Assembly (NCBI GenBank): GCA_016708105.1
Contig: JADJGJ010000001.1
Location: 868,001 to 932,000 of the forward strand
Length of the DNA: 64,000 bases
Origin: Crocinitomicaceae bacterium
GTDB lineage: Bacteria > Bacteroidota > Bacteroidia > Flavobacteriales_D > Crocinitomicaceae
Direction of reading: 5' to 3'
The notes under the pieces were generated by a model. It was not told the origin of the DNA, did not search any database, and worked only from the letters and a program-made list of their open reading frames with translations. The position numbers and the translations under genes were made by a program. This document shows positions 34,239 to 45,400 of this stretch, piece by piece. Numbering within the stretch: the stretch's first letter is position 1; every line of letters begins with the position of its first letter.

Positions 34239-35063
34239 ATGAAAAAATTTTACTTAGTAGCCGCTTTTGCGGGAATCACGATGGGCGCAACTGCTCAAAT
34301 CAGTGATGGTAGCTTTGAAGCCGGTGCCGGTGGTGGTGACTGGACAGAACAATCAGACAATTTTGGAACTCCTTTGTGTGACGCAGGTTGCGGTACATGC
34401 GGTGGCCCTTGCGTTGCAAACACAGGTGCATGGTATGCTTGGTTTGGTGGTGCCGGTGGTGCTGTTGAAACTGGTTATATTGAGCAATCTTGTACTATTC
34501 CTAATGGTGCAACCGGTGCTTTGAGAATGTTTGTTAAAATGCCTGAGCCTGGTCCTGGTATTGCTGCTGATAAATTAGTAGTTAAAATTGACGGAACAAC
34601 TGTAGGTACAATTACAGCGCTTGACAGTGCCGCTTATAAAGATCAATATGCTCTTTTTGAAATTGCTATTGACAGCTATACTGATGGTGCTTCTCATACA
34701 ATCCGTATTGAAGGTTATCAATCAACTACTGCTACTGTAAACATTCTTGTAGATGACGTGGTATTGTTTATCAATGGTGCTACTACAGGTTTGTTTGAAT
34801 TTGAAACAGGAGAGAATGAAGTAATCATCTTCCCTAATCCTGCTTCAGAATCAATCAACTTGCAATTCCGCAATATTGAAGGTGATGTTAACGTAGCAAT
34901 TTATGATTTAGCAGGTAACATGGTTTCAAACGAAACTGTTTACGCAGCGTATGCAAAATCATACAAATTTGAGACTGCTAACCTTGAAAACGGAACTTAC
35001 CTTGTAACTGTTTCTCAAAACGGATCAGTCGTAAGAAGTGAGAATATCGTGATCAGCAAATAA
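34239..35063 (+). CDS. Secreted protein with T9SS type A sorting domain
   Basis: 274 residues. Signal peptide MKKFYLVAAFAGITMGATAQ, then a jelly-roll-like domain starting SDGSFEAGAGGGDW with a Cys cluster (CDAGCGTCGGPC), and a C-terminal sorting domain from about residue 200 (IIFPNPASESINLQF, YDLAGNMV, LENGTYLVTV). The cargo should cross the outer membrane through the type IX system and be anchored or released. The binding target is unknown. Confidence 0.85.
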   Translation: MKKFYLVAAFAGITMGATAQISDGSFEAGAGGGDWTEQSDNFGTPLCDAGCGTCGGPCVANTGAWYAWFGGAGGAVETGYIEQSCTIPNGATGALRMFVKMPEPGPGIAADKLVVKIDGTTVGTITALDSAAYKDQYALFEIAIDSYTDGASHTIRIEGYQSTTATVNILVDDVVLFINGATTGLFEFETGENEVIIFPNPASESINLQFRNIEGDVNVAIYDLAGNMVSNETVYAAYAKSYKFETANLENGTYLVTVSQNGSVVRSENIVISK

Positions 35064-35084
35064 TCTGATTTTATAAAGTAATCA

Positions 35085-35118
35085 AACCGCGTTCTTGATT
35101 GGACGCGGTTTTTTTTTG
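35085..35118 (+). terminator. Terminator after the T9SS cargo gene
   Basis: AAACCGCGT (35085-35093) pairs with ACGCGGTTT (35103-35111), nine pairs, followed by a T run. Confidence 0.88.
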
Positions 35119-35135
35119 AATGCCTGAATGATACT

Positions 35136-35798
35136 ATGAAAACAATATCAGATCAAACTTTGGTCATCAATCAACTGATACTTTTTTTGAAAGAGAAATT
35201 CTCTGCTGAACCCACCGGTCACGATTGGTTTCATCTTGAACGGGTATGGAAAAACGCAAAGCATATTGCCCAAACTGAAGGTGGAAACTTATTCGTGATT
35301 GAATTGGCTGCTTTGCTGCATGATATTGCAGATCATAAATTTGTTGAAAATGCAGATCAAGAAGCAGACAATAGAATTCAGGAAATTCTCACCACACTTA
35401 AGGTTTCGCAAGAAATTATTGATCAGGTAAAAGAAATTGTTAGAACATGCTCTTTTAAGGGGGGATTGAAAAATGAGATGAAATTATTAGAAGGGTTGAT
35501 AGTGCAAGACGCAGACAGGTTAGATGCTATTGGAGCAATTGGCATAGCGCGCACCTTTGCCTTTGGCGGAAAATTTAATCGTGAATTATATAATCCGGAT
35601 ATTAAACCGGTGAAATTTAAATCGGCTGAAGAATACCGCAACAGTAGATCACACACGATTAATCATTTTTATGAAAAACTTCTCTTATTAAAAGATGGAA
35701 TGAATACCTCAACCGGTAAAAAAATGGCTGAACAACGCCATGTCTTCATGGAAAATTTTCTCACCCAATTCTATCATGAGTGGAATGGAGAATTATAG
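35136..35798 (+). CDS. HD-domain phosphohydrolase
   Basis: 220 residues. HD-superfamily ligands: GHDWFHLERVWKNAKHI with the first His, ELAALLHDIADHKF with the HD pair, and a distal Asp in VQDADRLDAIGAIG. Close in pattern to the YedJ-type uncharacterised metal-dependent phosphohydrolases of about 215 residues. The substrate is unknown, probably a nucleotide. It starts after the terminator of the preceding gene. Confidence 0.9.
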   Translation: MKTISDQTLVINQLILFLKEKFSAEPTGHDWFHLERVWKNAKHIAQTEGGNLFVIELAALLHDIADHKFVENADQEADNRIQEILTTLKVSQEIIDQVKEIVRTCSFKGGLKNEMKLLEGLIVQDADRLDAIGAIGIARTFAFGGKFNRELYNPDIKPVKFKSAEEYRNSRSHTINHFYEKLLLLKDGMNTSTGKKMAEQRHVFMENFLTQFYHEWNGEL

Positions 35799-35828
35799 TA
35801 CTTACTTTTGATTATCAAATTACTTCTC

Positions 35829-36479
35829 ATGATGCATAGAATAAATAAAATATCGGCCAACATAATTAACCTGAAGGTAATTTTATGTTTATGTTTTTTC
35901 CTGCAAACGGCGCTTGAAATGAGAGCTCAAGATGGGTTTTCAATGGGAGCAAATGTGGCAACTAGTTTTCAGTTAAACTCTCATCGGCAAAAGCAAACCG
36001 GTATTTGGTCATCAGAAAGTGGATATGGATTTGCATTTGGCGTGCCCCTGAGGTTTGGTTATGCTGATGAACGCGCATTTGTAACCGGACTGGATTATGA
36101 GTACATTTCCTTTGATAATTGGGTAAACGGAAGTTTGATAAATAGTACCAGATTTCATGCCGTTCATCTCCCGGCTACTTTTCAATTTAATTTGATTTCA
36201 TCACTTTATGCAACAGCCGGAGCCGGGGTGAATTATCTTTTCAGATCCCGTTATTTTGCACCAGGCAGCAATATCAGCATCAGTAGTACTGTGCAGCCCT
36301 TTCAGCCTTACCTCTCACTTGGTGTGGCTTCTATTGCAGAAAGAGGGAACGGAATTTTTGAATTATCTGTGGCAACAAGATTTCATTTTCTTGATTTGAG
36401 AAATAAAAACTATATCAATTTTGATGCGGTGTCAAGCAGGCTTATTTCATTTGATCTCGGTATGAAATTCTATTTTTAG
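35829..36479 (+). CDS. Outer-membrane beta-barrel-like protein
   Basis: 216 residues from ATG 35829. A signal peptide lies in IINLKVILCLCFFLQTALEM RAQ, and the mature part alternates beta-strand patterns (GYGFAFGVPLRFGYADER, FVTGLDYEYISF, LYATAGAGVNYLFRSRYF) ending in FDLGMKFYF with a C-terminal Phe. This fits a small OmpW/OprF-type porin family of Bacteroidota. No enzymatic motif. Confidence 0.65.
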   Translation: MMHRINKISANIINLKVILCLCFFLQTALEMRAQDGFSMGANVATSFQLNSHRQKQTGIWSSESGYGFAFGVPLRFGYADERAFVTGLDYEYISFDNWVNGSLINSTRFHAVHLPATFQFNLISSLYATAGAGVNYLFRSRYFAPGSNISISSTVQPFQPYLSLGVASIAERGNGIFELSVATRFHFLDLRNKNYINFDAVSSRLISFDLGMKFYF

Positions 36480-36571
36480 CAGGTAAATAAATTTGTAACT
36501 TATTTATCTTTTTACAGTATAACGGGTTGGAATGAATATTGTATTCTAAACCTTAACCTAATTTATTGATC

Positions 36572-38650
36572 ATGATGTTCTCTTATTTACGCATTTCGGT
36601 TTTTCCGTTTCTATTCTTTACAGTTGTTTCTGGTTTTGCACAAGAAGAAGAAAACGAAGCTTGTTATGAACCTGATAAAAAAACCATGAAGGTGCTTTCA
36701 CAGCTTGAAAGTGAAAAGGCAACCCTGAATGAAAAAAGACAATTTTTAACCACAGCGGTTGAAATGGCTCCGGGTAATGCCTACGTGTATTATGAGTTTG
36801 CAACCTTCAATTTCAATCATGCACTCACCGTTCAGGAAGCCTATGAAGGCGGGCGAGCCAATTACAATCAACTCAAAGTTGCGTATGAAGGTGCTTTGAA
36901 AATGTATAAAGAAGTAGTGATGTATTGTCCTGAATTTTCTGCAGACGTTTATTATAAAATGGGATACATCTATTATTTTCTGAATGATAAAGGTGAGGCC
37001 TCAAAAAACTTTAAACTATTTCTTGAATTTAAAAGTGATGACCGTTCACGTTATGGAGAAAATTACGCTACCCAAAAAGCAGAGATTGAAGAAATTTTAC
37101 CTGAGATAGAATTTTATGACAAGTTCTATTCTGATCTCAAACCCTTCAAACCAACCATGGTTCCAAACGTGAGTTCTAAAAAGCATGAATATCTTCCTAT
37201 GCTGTCTCCTGATAGTGAATTGATTTTTTATACCCGCAAAGGAGCTGAAGAGGAGCGAGGCGTAATGGAAGCAGTTGTTGAAGAATTTACCGTGAGTTTG
37301 CGCGCAGATTTATTAGCAGATTTTAATACCGGTGACAAAATGAAAAAACCTTTCAACCTTCCGGTATATGCTAATTATGGGGGAGTTTCACTATCTCTTG
37401 ACAATAAAGAAATGTTTATTTGTGCTTGTCAGTATGTAGATTATCAAGACCACGCCAACTGTGATATTTATGTAACACGTTTTGAACGTAGCGGTGAAGG
37501 AGGAAATGATTTTACATGGACTCCGTTAGAAAATTTGGGACCAACCATCAATACAAAAGATGGATGGGAAGCGCAACCTACTTTATCTGCAGATGGAAAT
37601 ACACTCTACTTTGCGTCATGGAGAGATGGCTCACAACAAACAGATATTTACTACTCAACACGTGGCGCCGATGGAAAATGGACACAAGCAAAACCTGTTC
37701 CAGGCAACATCAATTCTGCCGGACATGATAAAGCACCTTTCTTGCATCAGGATAGTGAGACATTATATTTTGTCTCTGACTGCTCAAGTGATCGTTTAGG
37801 TGCCGGTGGTTCTGACATTTTTTATACGCGCAAAAATGCAGACGGTACTTGGCAAGATCCTGTTAATATTGGTTATCCAATCAATTCTGAAGCTAATGAA
37901 GTTGGCTTGGTCGTTTCATATGATGGTCACGTAGCGTATTATACTTTCTTCAATGTGAACACCAATAGTTATGACATTTTCTATTTTGATTTGTATGAAG
38001 AGGCACAACCAAAAGAAGTAAAAATTTATAAAGGAGTTGTAAAAAATCAGCAAGGGGAACCTGTAGAAGATGCAACAGTTGAAGTGTCATACAAAGAAAC
38101 AGGTGAGAGTGTTGAATTTAAAGTGAACGGAGATGACGGAACATTCACTGCCGTTGTGATGGCAGAAGAAGAACAAGATGTCATGATCACGCTTAAAAAA
38201 GAAGGATATTCGTTTGACACAAAATTAGTACAGGCTGAACAAGTGGCTGATACTGTCACAACAACTGTTAAAGGCATTGATATGGAAATTGATGTGATAG
38301 AAGTTGGAAAAGCATTCACTATTGATGATATTTTATATGAAACTGATTCGTACGTTTTGTCTGACGATTCAAAATTTATTCTTGATCAATTTGTGAAATT
38401 TCTGAATGAAAACCCAACGGTTACTGTAACAATTCAGGGACATACAGATGATGTTGGTGACAATGCTCGCAATAAAACGCTCAGTGAAAATCGTGCAAAG
38501 GGTGTTATGGAATATTTGATTTCAAAAGGTATTTCTGCCAGCCGTCTCAAATCTGAAGGCTTCGGTGAAACACGCCCGAAATTGCCAAATACCAACGCAC
38601 AAAACAGAGCAAAAAATCGTAGAACAGACTTTTTAATTACCGGCATGTAA
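36572..38650 (+). CDS. PorE-like OmpA-family protein (TPR, beta-propeller, CRD, OmpA)
   Basis: 692 residues from ATG 36572. Order: signal peptide; helical TPR-like segment at about residues 25-170 (AYVYYEFATFNF, ADVYYKMGYIYYFLNDKGEA); PD40/WD40-like propeller at about 190-470 (PMLSPDSELIFYTR, PTLSADGNTLYFAS, DIFYTRKNADGTW); a carboxypeptidase-regulatory-like domain (IYKGVVKNQQGEPVEDATVE); and an OmpA C-domain (VTIQGHTDDVGDNARNKTLS with RAKGVMEYL). This is the layout of PorE, the peptidoglycan-binding partner of the T9SS. Several paralogues of this architecture exist in Bacteroidota, so identity with PorE is not certain. Confidence 0.8.
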   Translation: MMFSYLRISVFPFLFFTVVSGFAQEEENEACYEPDKKTMKVLSQLESEKATLNEKRQFLTTAVEMAPGNAYVYYEFATFNFNHALTVQEAYEGGRANYNQLKVAYEGALKMYKEVVMYCPEFSADVYYKMGYIYYFLNDKGEASKNFKLFLEFKSDDRSRYGENYATQKAEIEEILPEIEFYDKFYSDLKPFKPTMVPNVSSKKHEYLPMLSPDSELIFYTRKGAEEERGVMEAVVEEFTVSLRADLLADFNTGDKMKKPFNLPVYANYGGVSLSLDNKEMFICACQYVDYQDHANCDIYVTRFERSGEGGNDFTWTPLENLGPTINTKDGWEAQPTLSADGNTLYFASWRDGSQQTDIYYSTRGADGKWTQAKPVPGNINSAGHDKAPFLHQDSETLYFVSDCSSDRLGAGGSDIFYTRKNADGTWQDPVNIGYPINSEANEVGLVVSYDGHVAYYTFFNVNTNSYDIFYFDLYEEAQPKEVKIYKGVVKNQQGEPVEDATVEVSYKETGESVEFKVNGDDGTFTAVVMAEEEQDVMITLKKEGYSFDTKLVQAEQVADTVTTTVKGIDMEIDVIEVGKAFTIDDILYETDSYVLSDDSKFILDQFVKFLNENPTVTVTIQGHTDDVGDNARNKTLSENRAKGVMEYLISKGISASRLKSEGFGETRPKLPNTNAQNRAKNRRTDFLITGM

Positions 38651-39525
38651 TGTTTGTTCAGTCTAATCTGCTGAGGGATTTATTGCCTTACTTTATCAGA
38701 AAATTAAAGGCAGTTTATTCTGAAAGTGAAGCTGAAAATATTTTCATGCTTTATGTTCATCATCGCTATAAGCTGAACAGATATCAGATTTCAGCGAGTG
38801 AAGTAAGGTTAACCGAATCAGAATTATTGGATGCTCGTGATGTAGTTAATCGCTTGCAACAACATGAACCTATTCAGTATATTTTAGGTGAAACAGAATT
38901 TTTTGGATTGAAATTTTTTGTTGATTCCAATGTTTTGATTCCTCGCCCTGAAACGGAAGAACTAACGGATATCATTATACATGAAAATAAACAAGCTCAA
39001 AAAATACGTGTGCTTGATATTGCTACCGGATCAGGTTGTATTGCAGTTTCATTAAGTGCATCTTTGGCGCAAGCTGATGTTGATGCTGTAGATATTTCTA
39101 TCCAAGCTTTACAAATTGCGGAAAAAAACAATGAACTCAATAAAACAAGGGTGAATTTTTTTCAGTTAGATATTTTGCAACCAGCAGTTGATTTTTTTGG
39201 AAATAAAAAATATGATGTTCTCGTTTCAAATCCGCCTTATGTGTTAAGATCAGAAGCAAGTGAGATGGAAAAACATGTACTCAATTTTGAACCGCATTTG
39301 GCTCTTTTTGTTGAAGATGATGATCCATTAATCTTTTACAGAAGAATACTAGAAATAGGAAAAAAAATTCTCAACGCGGACGGAAAAATATATTTTGAAA
39401 TTAATCCGCAATATGCGCAATCAATCGTTGATGTGGCTTTGAAAATGCAATACACAACAGCCGTTACGCGCAAAGATATTTCACAAAAAAATCGGTTTGT
39501 GGTTGTGAGTGGAAACATGAGTTGA
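38650..39525 (+). CDS. prmC: Release factor glutamine methyltransferase
   Basis: 291 residues; its ATG shares one base with the preceding stop. PrmC features: N-terminal helical domain (DVVNRLQQHEPIQYILGETE with FFGLKFFV), VLIPRPETEEL, the SAM motif VLDIATGSGCIAVSLS and the catalytic SNPPYV. It methylates the Gln of the GGQ motif in RF1 and RF2. Confidence 0.97.
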   Translation: MFVQSNLLRDLLPYFIRKLKAVYSESEAENIFMLYVHHRYKLNRYQISASEVRLTESELLDARDVVNRLQQHEPIQYILGETEFFGLKFFVDSNVLIPRPETEELTDIIIHENKQAQKIRVLDIATGSGCIAVSLSASLAQADVDAVDISIQALQIAEKNNELNKTRVNFFQLDILQPAVDFFGNKKYDVLVSNPPYVLRSEASEMEKHVLNFEPHLALFVEDDDPLIFYRRILEIGKKILNADGKIYFEINPQYAQSIVDVALKMQYTTAVTRKDISQKNRFVVVSGNMS

Positions 39526-39801
39526 TACCCAAATCTGATACCGATACCCGTTCTGTATTGGAAAAATCTTTATCATTAATTTGGACTTGTTGAGCCAATT
39601 TGTAATTATTCACCAATTGAAACCCAAATTAAGCAATAGAATTCTGATGGTACATTTGAGGGTTGCAAATTTTTTCCCAAACGTAGGCGCAGGTCGCGAC
39701 CTGCGCCTACAGAACGATCACTTATTGCAACCCATTTGGTTCAATATTTAATCAATTGCTTAATTAGGGATAAACTAAATCAGATGTTAGTTTTAATTCG
39801 T
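39526..39801. other. Intergenic stretch with a REP-like palindrome
   Basis: No gene. The stretch separates prmC from the convergent T9SS gene. It contains the 28-bp palindrome at 39683-39710 and otherwise AT-rich sequence with no frame or RNA that I recognise. Confidence 0.5.
39683..39710 (+). repeat. REP-like perfect 28-bp palindrome, copy 2
   Basis: GTAGGCGCAGGTCG is followed at once by its exact reverse complement CGACCTGCGCCTAC. Same family as 24574-24599. GC-rich in an AT-rich background, which suggests a dispersed mobile or protein-binding element. Confidence 0.7.
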
Positions 39802-39834
39802 AAAAAAAAAGGCCTCTTTTCAGACGCCTTTTCA
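39802..39834 (-). terminator. Terminator of the SprB-repeat T9SS gene
   Basis: On the minus strand AAAAGGC and GCCTTTT enclose a 12-base loop and a run of nine T follows. It begins about 20 bases after the stop codon at 39854. Confidence 0.8.
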
Positions 39835-39853
39835 ATTTCAAGTTTGTGTAACC

Positions 39854-42253
39854 CTATTGCAGAACTAATTTCTGAACCACTACAGTTCCTTCTGAATAAA
39901 TCTTGATAAGATACACACCCGTGGTCATGTTTTCTGTTGATACAACCGTATTGTTAGTTGTAATATTACCCGTTTGAACTAGATTACCATTTAGATCAAG
40001 TACTTCAAACAGCGTTACATTTTCAGGCGAATCAACATGTAGAACAAAATCTTGTTGAGTAGGGTTTGGATAGATGGTGATCAATCCCATATTTTCATCT
40101 TCAACAGAAACTACTGAATTTCCGGGATCAAACGCTGAAGCAGTTTTGTTAGAGCGTGATGAGTTATGATCTTGAACTTTTGTTGATGTACATGGAACAG
40201 CAAGATTAAATTCAACGAAATAATTCAAATCAGTTGTAACTGCAGGCGCATCATTCGCAAAACCATAACCTGCGGCATGGCTACCTAAATCAACCCATCC
40301 GTTTGTTGCGTCATAACGATACAAATTAACACTTGAATATGGCATTCCTTCATACACATCCCAATAAATGGTGTAGTTAATCATATCAGGTGTTTGCGCA
40401 ACGGCATGAATTGTTTTGTGAACTAAACTTGCTCCGCTTTCATTTCCGCAAACATCGTACGCAGTGATATAATATCTCCATGAACGATCCATGGCTGAAA
40501 CGTCATTGTCTTGGAACATTGATTCAAGTGCATAAGGTCTGGTTGAAACCAATTCAAATTCTCCATAAACTGAAGTTTCTCTGTATACTTTATAGCCTGC
40601 AATACCGGTTTGGGTAATATCTTTTTCCCAAACTACCTGATTGTAATTTAAGGTGGAGTCAACAGTCACCATGCAGATAGAAGGTGCTTCCGGTGCGTTA
40701 GAATTCAGGTCAATTGTTTTCTTGAAAATGCATCCACCTGCATCAGTTACAGTCAGGGTATAAATTCCGGGTGCTACATTATCTAAATCATTGCTTGTTT
40801 GTCCTGAACTCCATGAAACTGATGTAATAGGAAATGCCCCGTTACTAATTCCCATATCAATAAAGCCATTTGTTGAGCCGCAATCAGGATATTGAATTGC
40901 ATTGAGATAGGCATCTGGTCCGGTTGTACTTAAGAGATCAACAGTATAATCTGCTTCACAACCATAAACTAAGTCTGTTATATGACAGGTGTATGTACCT
41001 GAAGGAACGTTGATCAAATCTTGAAAGGTTGAACCTGTGCTCCATGAATAAGCATACGATCCGGATCCGTTGAAAACTTCCAAATCAATTGAGCCATCAC
41101 TGTTGCCACACCATGCATCAATCACATCAACACCTTCACCATAAACGGCAGCGCTGCTGCCCACTGTATAGGTTCCAAACGCTTTGCAATTTGCGTCAGT
41201 TGTTACCATCACTGAATATTCTCCTTTGTGCAAATTGGTGATGTTTTGACTAGTGCTTCCGTTTGACCAATAGATAAAATTCACGGTACCTAATGTTGGA
41301 GTAATCGTTAGTTCAATTTGACCATCTTGACTGACATATTCACATGTTTCACCAGTTACTATTTCTGACAAATCAACTTCAATATCTGAAATTTGTGCAA
41401 TAGCAACTTCATTACATCCATTTGCATCGGTAATATTTACATAGTAATTTCCGGCAGGTAAATTGGTAATTGGAGCAGGAGTAGAAGGAACAGATTCTGA
41501 ATCACCTGTTGACCAATATACCTGATAAGGCGGAGCTGAACCTGAAATAAATGCAGTGGCTGTACCGTCACTCATACCACATGTTGAGCTACCCGGACTT
41601 GTAAATACCATTGGCGCATTGACAATGTTTGGTCCGGCAGACCATACATAACCGCTGCATCCTGCCGCATTCATAAAATAATAATTCACATCGGTTCCGC
41701 CGTTAGATGCGTAAACTTCAGGGTCAAACATATATCCTTCTTCACCTGCCCACTCAAAACGTCCGCCGGCCGGTGATGCGTAAGATCTCAAATCAACCGC
41801 ATTGTCATTATTACAAAGCATTAGAGATGAAACATTCATGGTGCCGCTGAGGTAGCCATAAGCTGCAACGCCCGGAATGGTAACTCCGGTTGTTACACCA
41901 CCATCATTAGCAATATTTCCGGTGATGGTAATAATAAAATTATCTAAATGAAGGTTGTTAGGTAACAATCCTGTTCCCGGATCTACGACGATAGAAAATG
42001 TTCGGGTTGTTTGACCGGGAATATAGGCGGGACTTATTACATCGAGATTATAAAAGTATCCGGTATTGTAGGTGTTTACGGTGATATACGTGCTGTCTGC
42101 ATTAGCATCATATACCTGGATGTTTTTTATAATGGCATGGCCATAGTCTGAATAGCACATGGTATCAATTTCAAAACTTGTTAGTGTAGGCAAATTCTGA
42201 CCATACACGCTGCAAGCTCCAAAAAGAAAAAAAGTGTAAAATAGTTTTTTCAT
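39854..42253 (-). CDS. Large secreted T9SS protein with SprB-like repeats
   Basis: 799 residues. Signal peptide MKKLFYTFFLFGACSVYGQN; a beta-rich N-domain; four or so SprB-type repeats of 70-80 residues built around Y(x)3WS(x)G, followed by NLPAGNYYVNITDANGC, VPSGTYTCHITD and VAPGIYTLTVTDAGGC; a fibronectin-like segment near 545-640 (YKVYRETSVYGEFELVSTRP); and a C-terminal sorting domain (TIYPNPTQQDFVLHV, VLDLNGNLVQTG, MTTGVYLIKI). SprB is a surface adhesin in gliding flavobacteria; this shorter protein is likely a surface adhesin or matrix protein. Confidence 0.87.
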   Translation of the reverse strand: MKKLFYTFFLFGACSVYGQNLPTLTSFEIDTMCYSDYGHAIIKNIQVYDANADSTYITVNTYNTGYFYNLDVISPAYIPGQTTRTFSIVVDPGTGLLPNNLHLDNFIITITGNIANDGGVTTGVTIPGVAAYGYLSGTMNVSSLMLCNNDNAVDLRSYASPAGGRFEWAGEEGYMFDPEVYASNGGTDVNYYFMNAAGCSGYVWSAGPNIVNAPMVFTSPGSSTCGMSDGTATAFISGSAPPYQVYWSTGDSESVPSTPAPITNLPAGNYYVNITDANGCNEVAIAQISDIEVDLSEIVTGETCEYVSQDGQIELTITPTLGTVNFIYWSNGSTSQNITNLHKGEYSVMVTTDANCKAFGTYTVGSSAAVYGEGVDVIDAWCGNSDGSIDLEVFNGSGSYAYSWSTGSTFQDLINVPSGTYTCHITDLVYGCEADYTVDLLSTTGPDAYLNAIQYPDCGSTNGFIDMGISNGAFPITSVSWSSGQTSNDLDNVAPGIYTLTVTDAGGCIFKKTIDLNSNAPEAPSICMVTVDSTLNYNQVVWEKDITQTGIAGYKVYRETSVYGEFELVSTRPYALESMFQDNDVSAMDRSWRYYITAYDVCGNESGASLVHKTIHAVAQTPDMINYTIYWDVYEGMPYSSVNLYRYDATNGWVDLGSHAAGYGFANDAPAVTTDLNYFVEFNLAVPCTSTKVQDHNSSRSNKTASAFDPGNSVVSVEDENMGLITIYPNPTQQDFVLHVDSPENVTLFEVLDLNGNLVQTGNITTNNTVVSTENMTTGVYLIKIYSEGTVVVQKLVLQ

Positions 42254-42490
42254 ATCGTGGTTTAGTTTTTATTCAATATTTAAATCTTCACAGACATTTA
42301 TAATTCCTCATTCAATGAAAACGATCAATTATAAGGTAAAGATATTCAAATTGTGTCGTCTAATTCAAAAATTGTTCTGACGAATTATGTGTTATATACG
42401 ACGAAGAATGAATCGTTAGGGTTGGGTATGTTGAATTAATCCCTACTAAGGTATAGAAGATTTGAGCTGTGGATAGAGACAATGCTCAAA

Positions 42491-45400
42491 TTATTTGGCC
42501 TGCTTACAAGCTATATAAATTGCGTCTTGAATTGAAACGCGAATGCCTTCTTTCAGCAAGAGGGGATTTTCAGCAATAGGATAACACCGATTACTTAGAA
42601 ATACATAGACTATTTTATTAGCAGGATCAGCCCAGGTGATTGTACCTGTAAAACCTGAATGACCATAACTTTCCAATGAAACTTTATTGCATGTGGGGCC
42701 ACCGTCTAATGAGCGAACGGGCTTATCAAAACCGGCGCCTCTGCGGTTGTCGCTGTACTGCTGTCGTGTAAAATCTGCCAGTGTATCTTTATTGAGAAAA
42801 CTTGTACCGGCATAATTGCCACCACACGTTAACATATACATTAATGTTGCCAAATCTGTCGCATTTGAAAATAATCCTGCATGTCCGCCAACTCCACCTA
42901 ACATGGCTGCTCCCTGGTCATGCACCGTACCGTGAATTAATTGTTGTCTGAATACCGTGTCATTTTCTGTTGGTGTTATTTCATCTGTTGTAAATCTATC
43001 TAATGGATTATATCCCATAGAATATAAATTCATGGGTTTGTAAAAATGTTCAAAGGCATACTCATCTACTCCTTTTCCGGTGATGCGCTTGATGATCTCA
43101 CGTAAAAAGTAATAACCCAAATCAGAATATTTATAGGTCTTTTTGCCAAGTGGTGTTGTGATAATTTTTTGAAAAATCAAGGTGTCTATTTTTGGAGTGA
43201 TATATAAGTTTTGGGTCACACGCACTGAGTAAATAGAATCTTTTTTACTAGAATAATAAATTGGATTTGGTTTTCCGTTCAATAAGGTTTGGGTATAAAA
43301 CGGAATCCAATTTACAAGTCCTGCTTCATGTGCAAGCATGCGGCGTATCACCATATTCTGGTACGGGGTTGAATCAACAAGATCAGGTATATATTTGGTG
43401 AGTGGTTTATCTATATCAATCAATCCTTCTTGTTGTAATTGGATGACAGAAATGGTAGTTGCCGCAATTTTTGTGATAGAAGCAAGATCATAGAGATCTG
43501 TATTTTTTACAGCACGTTTTTTTTCATAGGTGTGATATCCGAATGATTTTTGGTAGAAAACATTCCCGTTTTTAATGGCAACGATTTGACAACCGGGATA
43601 TGCCCCCATTTTAATTCCTGCTAAAGCAAGCGAATCAATTTTTTTAAGATCAGTTGAATTGATTCCAATTTCTTCAGGTAAAACAAAGGCAAGGCGTGTA
43701 GTGTTTTCGTATGTCATGCCTGTTCCGGCGGGGAAAAATGAATTTCCTGAAACGGGTAATTTACCTTTAGGCAGGACTCCTCCAAAAAGAACTTGCGCAG
43801 CGTATTCATTGGTGTAATCATTGTCTTGATACGCAACAATAAACGCCTTTGTATTTTCAAGTGCGCCAAATTTATCCAGTGCATAAGCATTGCCAAAAAG
43901 AACTCCGGTAACAGCACTGCTTTTACTTATTTCCTGGAATATTTGAATAGATTGAATGGTTACACCAAAATTCTTTTTTGGATCATTGCTGGTGCGGTGA
44001 AAACCAACAATAATTTTATCATAAGTTTTGCATTGCTCAATCAACTCATCTTCTTCAGTGGATGAAAGTGCGCGAGGTATTTGAATTTGATCAATTGTAG
44101 TGTAGCGTAACATGGTTTCATAAAACTGATTATTGTTTACTCCACCAATATTGAGATAAGCAATTTTCAAGGTATCAGTTCGCCCAAGCGGTAGTTCGTT
44201 TTGCTGATTGTGAATGAGGGTGACTGATTCTTTAGCCAACATTCTGTTTAGCACTTCTGCTTTATATGGGTTCAATGTTTCATGTAAATTTTTTGTATCA
44301 ATGGGTTGATATTTATTCAGACCGGCCCATTCTTTTGCTTTTAGAATTTTTAGACAGCGTGCGTCAATTTCTTCTTGGGTAATTTTACCCTCAGCAATAG
44401 CTTGTTTAATTTTTGCAATGGCAAGCGGAACATCTTGCGCAAAGAGTAAAATATCATTCCCCGCCAATAAGGCTTTTACATCAACTTCTCCCGGTTCATA
44501 ATAGTTGGCAACACCTTGCATGTTTAGTGCATCAGTAAAAATTAAGCCTTTGAAACCAAGAGAATCTTTTAATAATCCATTCACAATATTGGGTGAAAGA
44601 GTAGAAGCCTGATTGGGTGTATTGTCAAGTGAAGGAATATAGAGATGAGCTACCATCATGCTTGCTAATCCTTCATTGATTAATGCTTTAAATGGGTAGA
44701 GTTCTAATGAATCAAGGCGTGTATAATCATGTGCAATGGTGGGCAATGAAAGATGTGAATCCATATCCGTGTCTCCATGACCGGGAAAGTGTTTACCGCA
44801 AGCCATTACATGCTGGTCTTGCATGCCTTTCATATAAGCAATTCCTAATTTGGCAACATGTTCTTTTAGTTCACCAAATGATCGGTTATTAATTACAGGG
44901 TTGTCTGCATTATTATTCACATCAATCACCGGTGCAAAATTGATATGTATTCCAAGTGCCTGACATTGTTGGGCAATTTGTTTTCCCATTTCATAAATCA
45001 AGGCGTCATTTTGAATTGCACCCAGCATCATTTGGCGTGGATAAACAATGGTAGAATCTAATCTCATAGATAAACCCCATTCGCCGTCAATGGCAATAAA
45101 CAAAGGAGTTTTAGCCTGCTGTTGATAATAATTGGTGAGGTGTGCCTGTTTAACGGGACTGCCTTTGAAAAAAATTAAGCCACCAATTTTATAGTCCTTT
45201 ACTAATTTGGCTATTTCAGCATAATGTGTTTCATCTTTGCTTGAATAAGCGGCCACCATAAACAATTGGGCAATACGTTCATCAGGCGTCAATGATTTAA
45301 ATACTGAATCAGCCCAGCCTGATTTAACTTGTAAAAATGCCGGATCTTTTGATGAGGATGTAAAATTGTCAGTAGCTGAAAAAGCCGTTTGAACAAAAAG

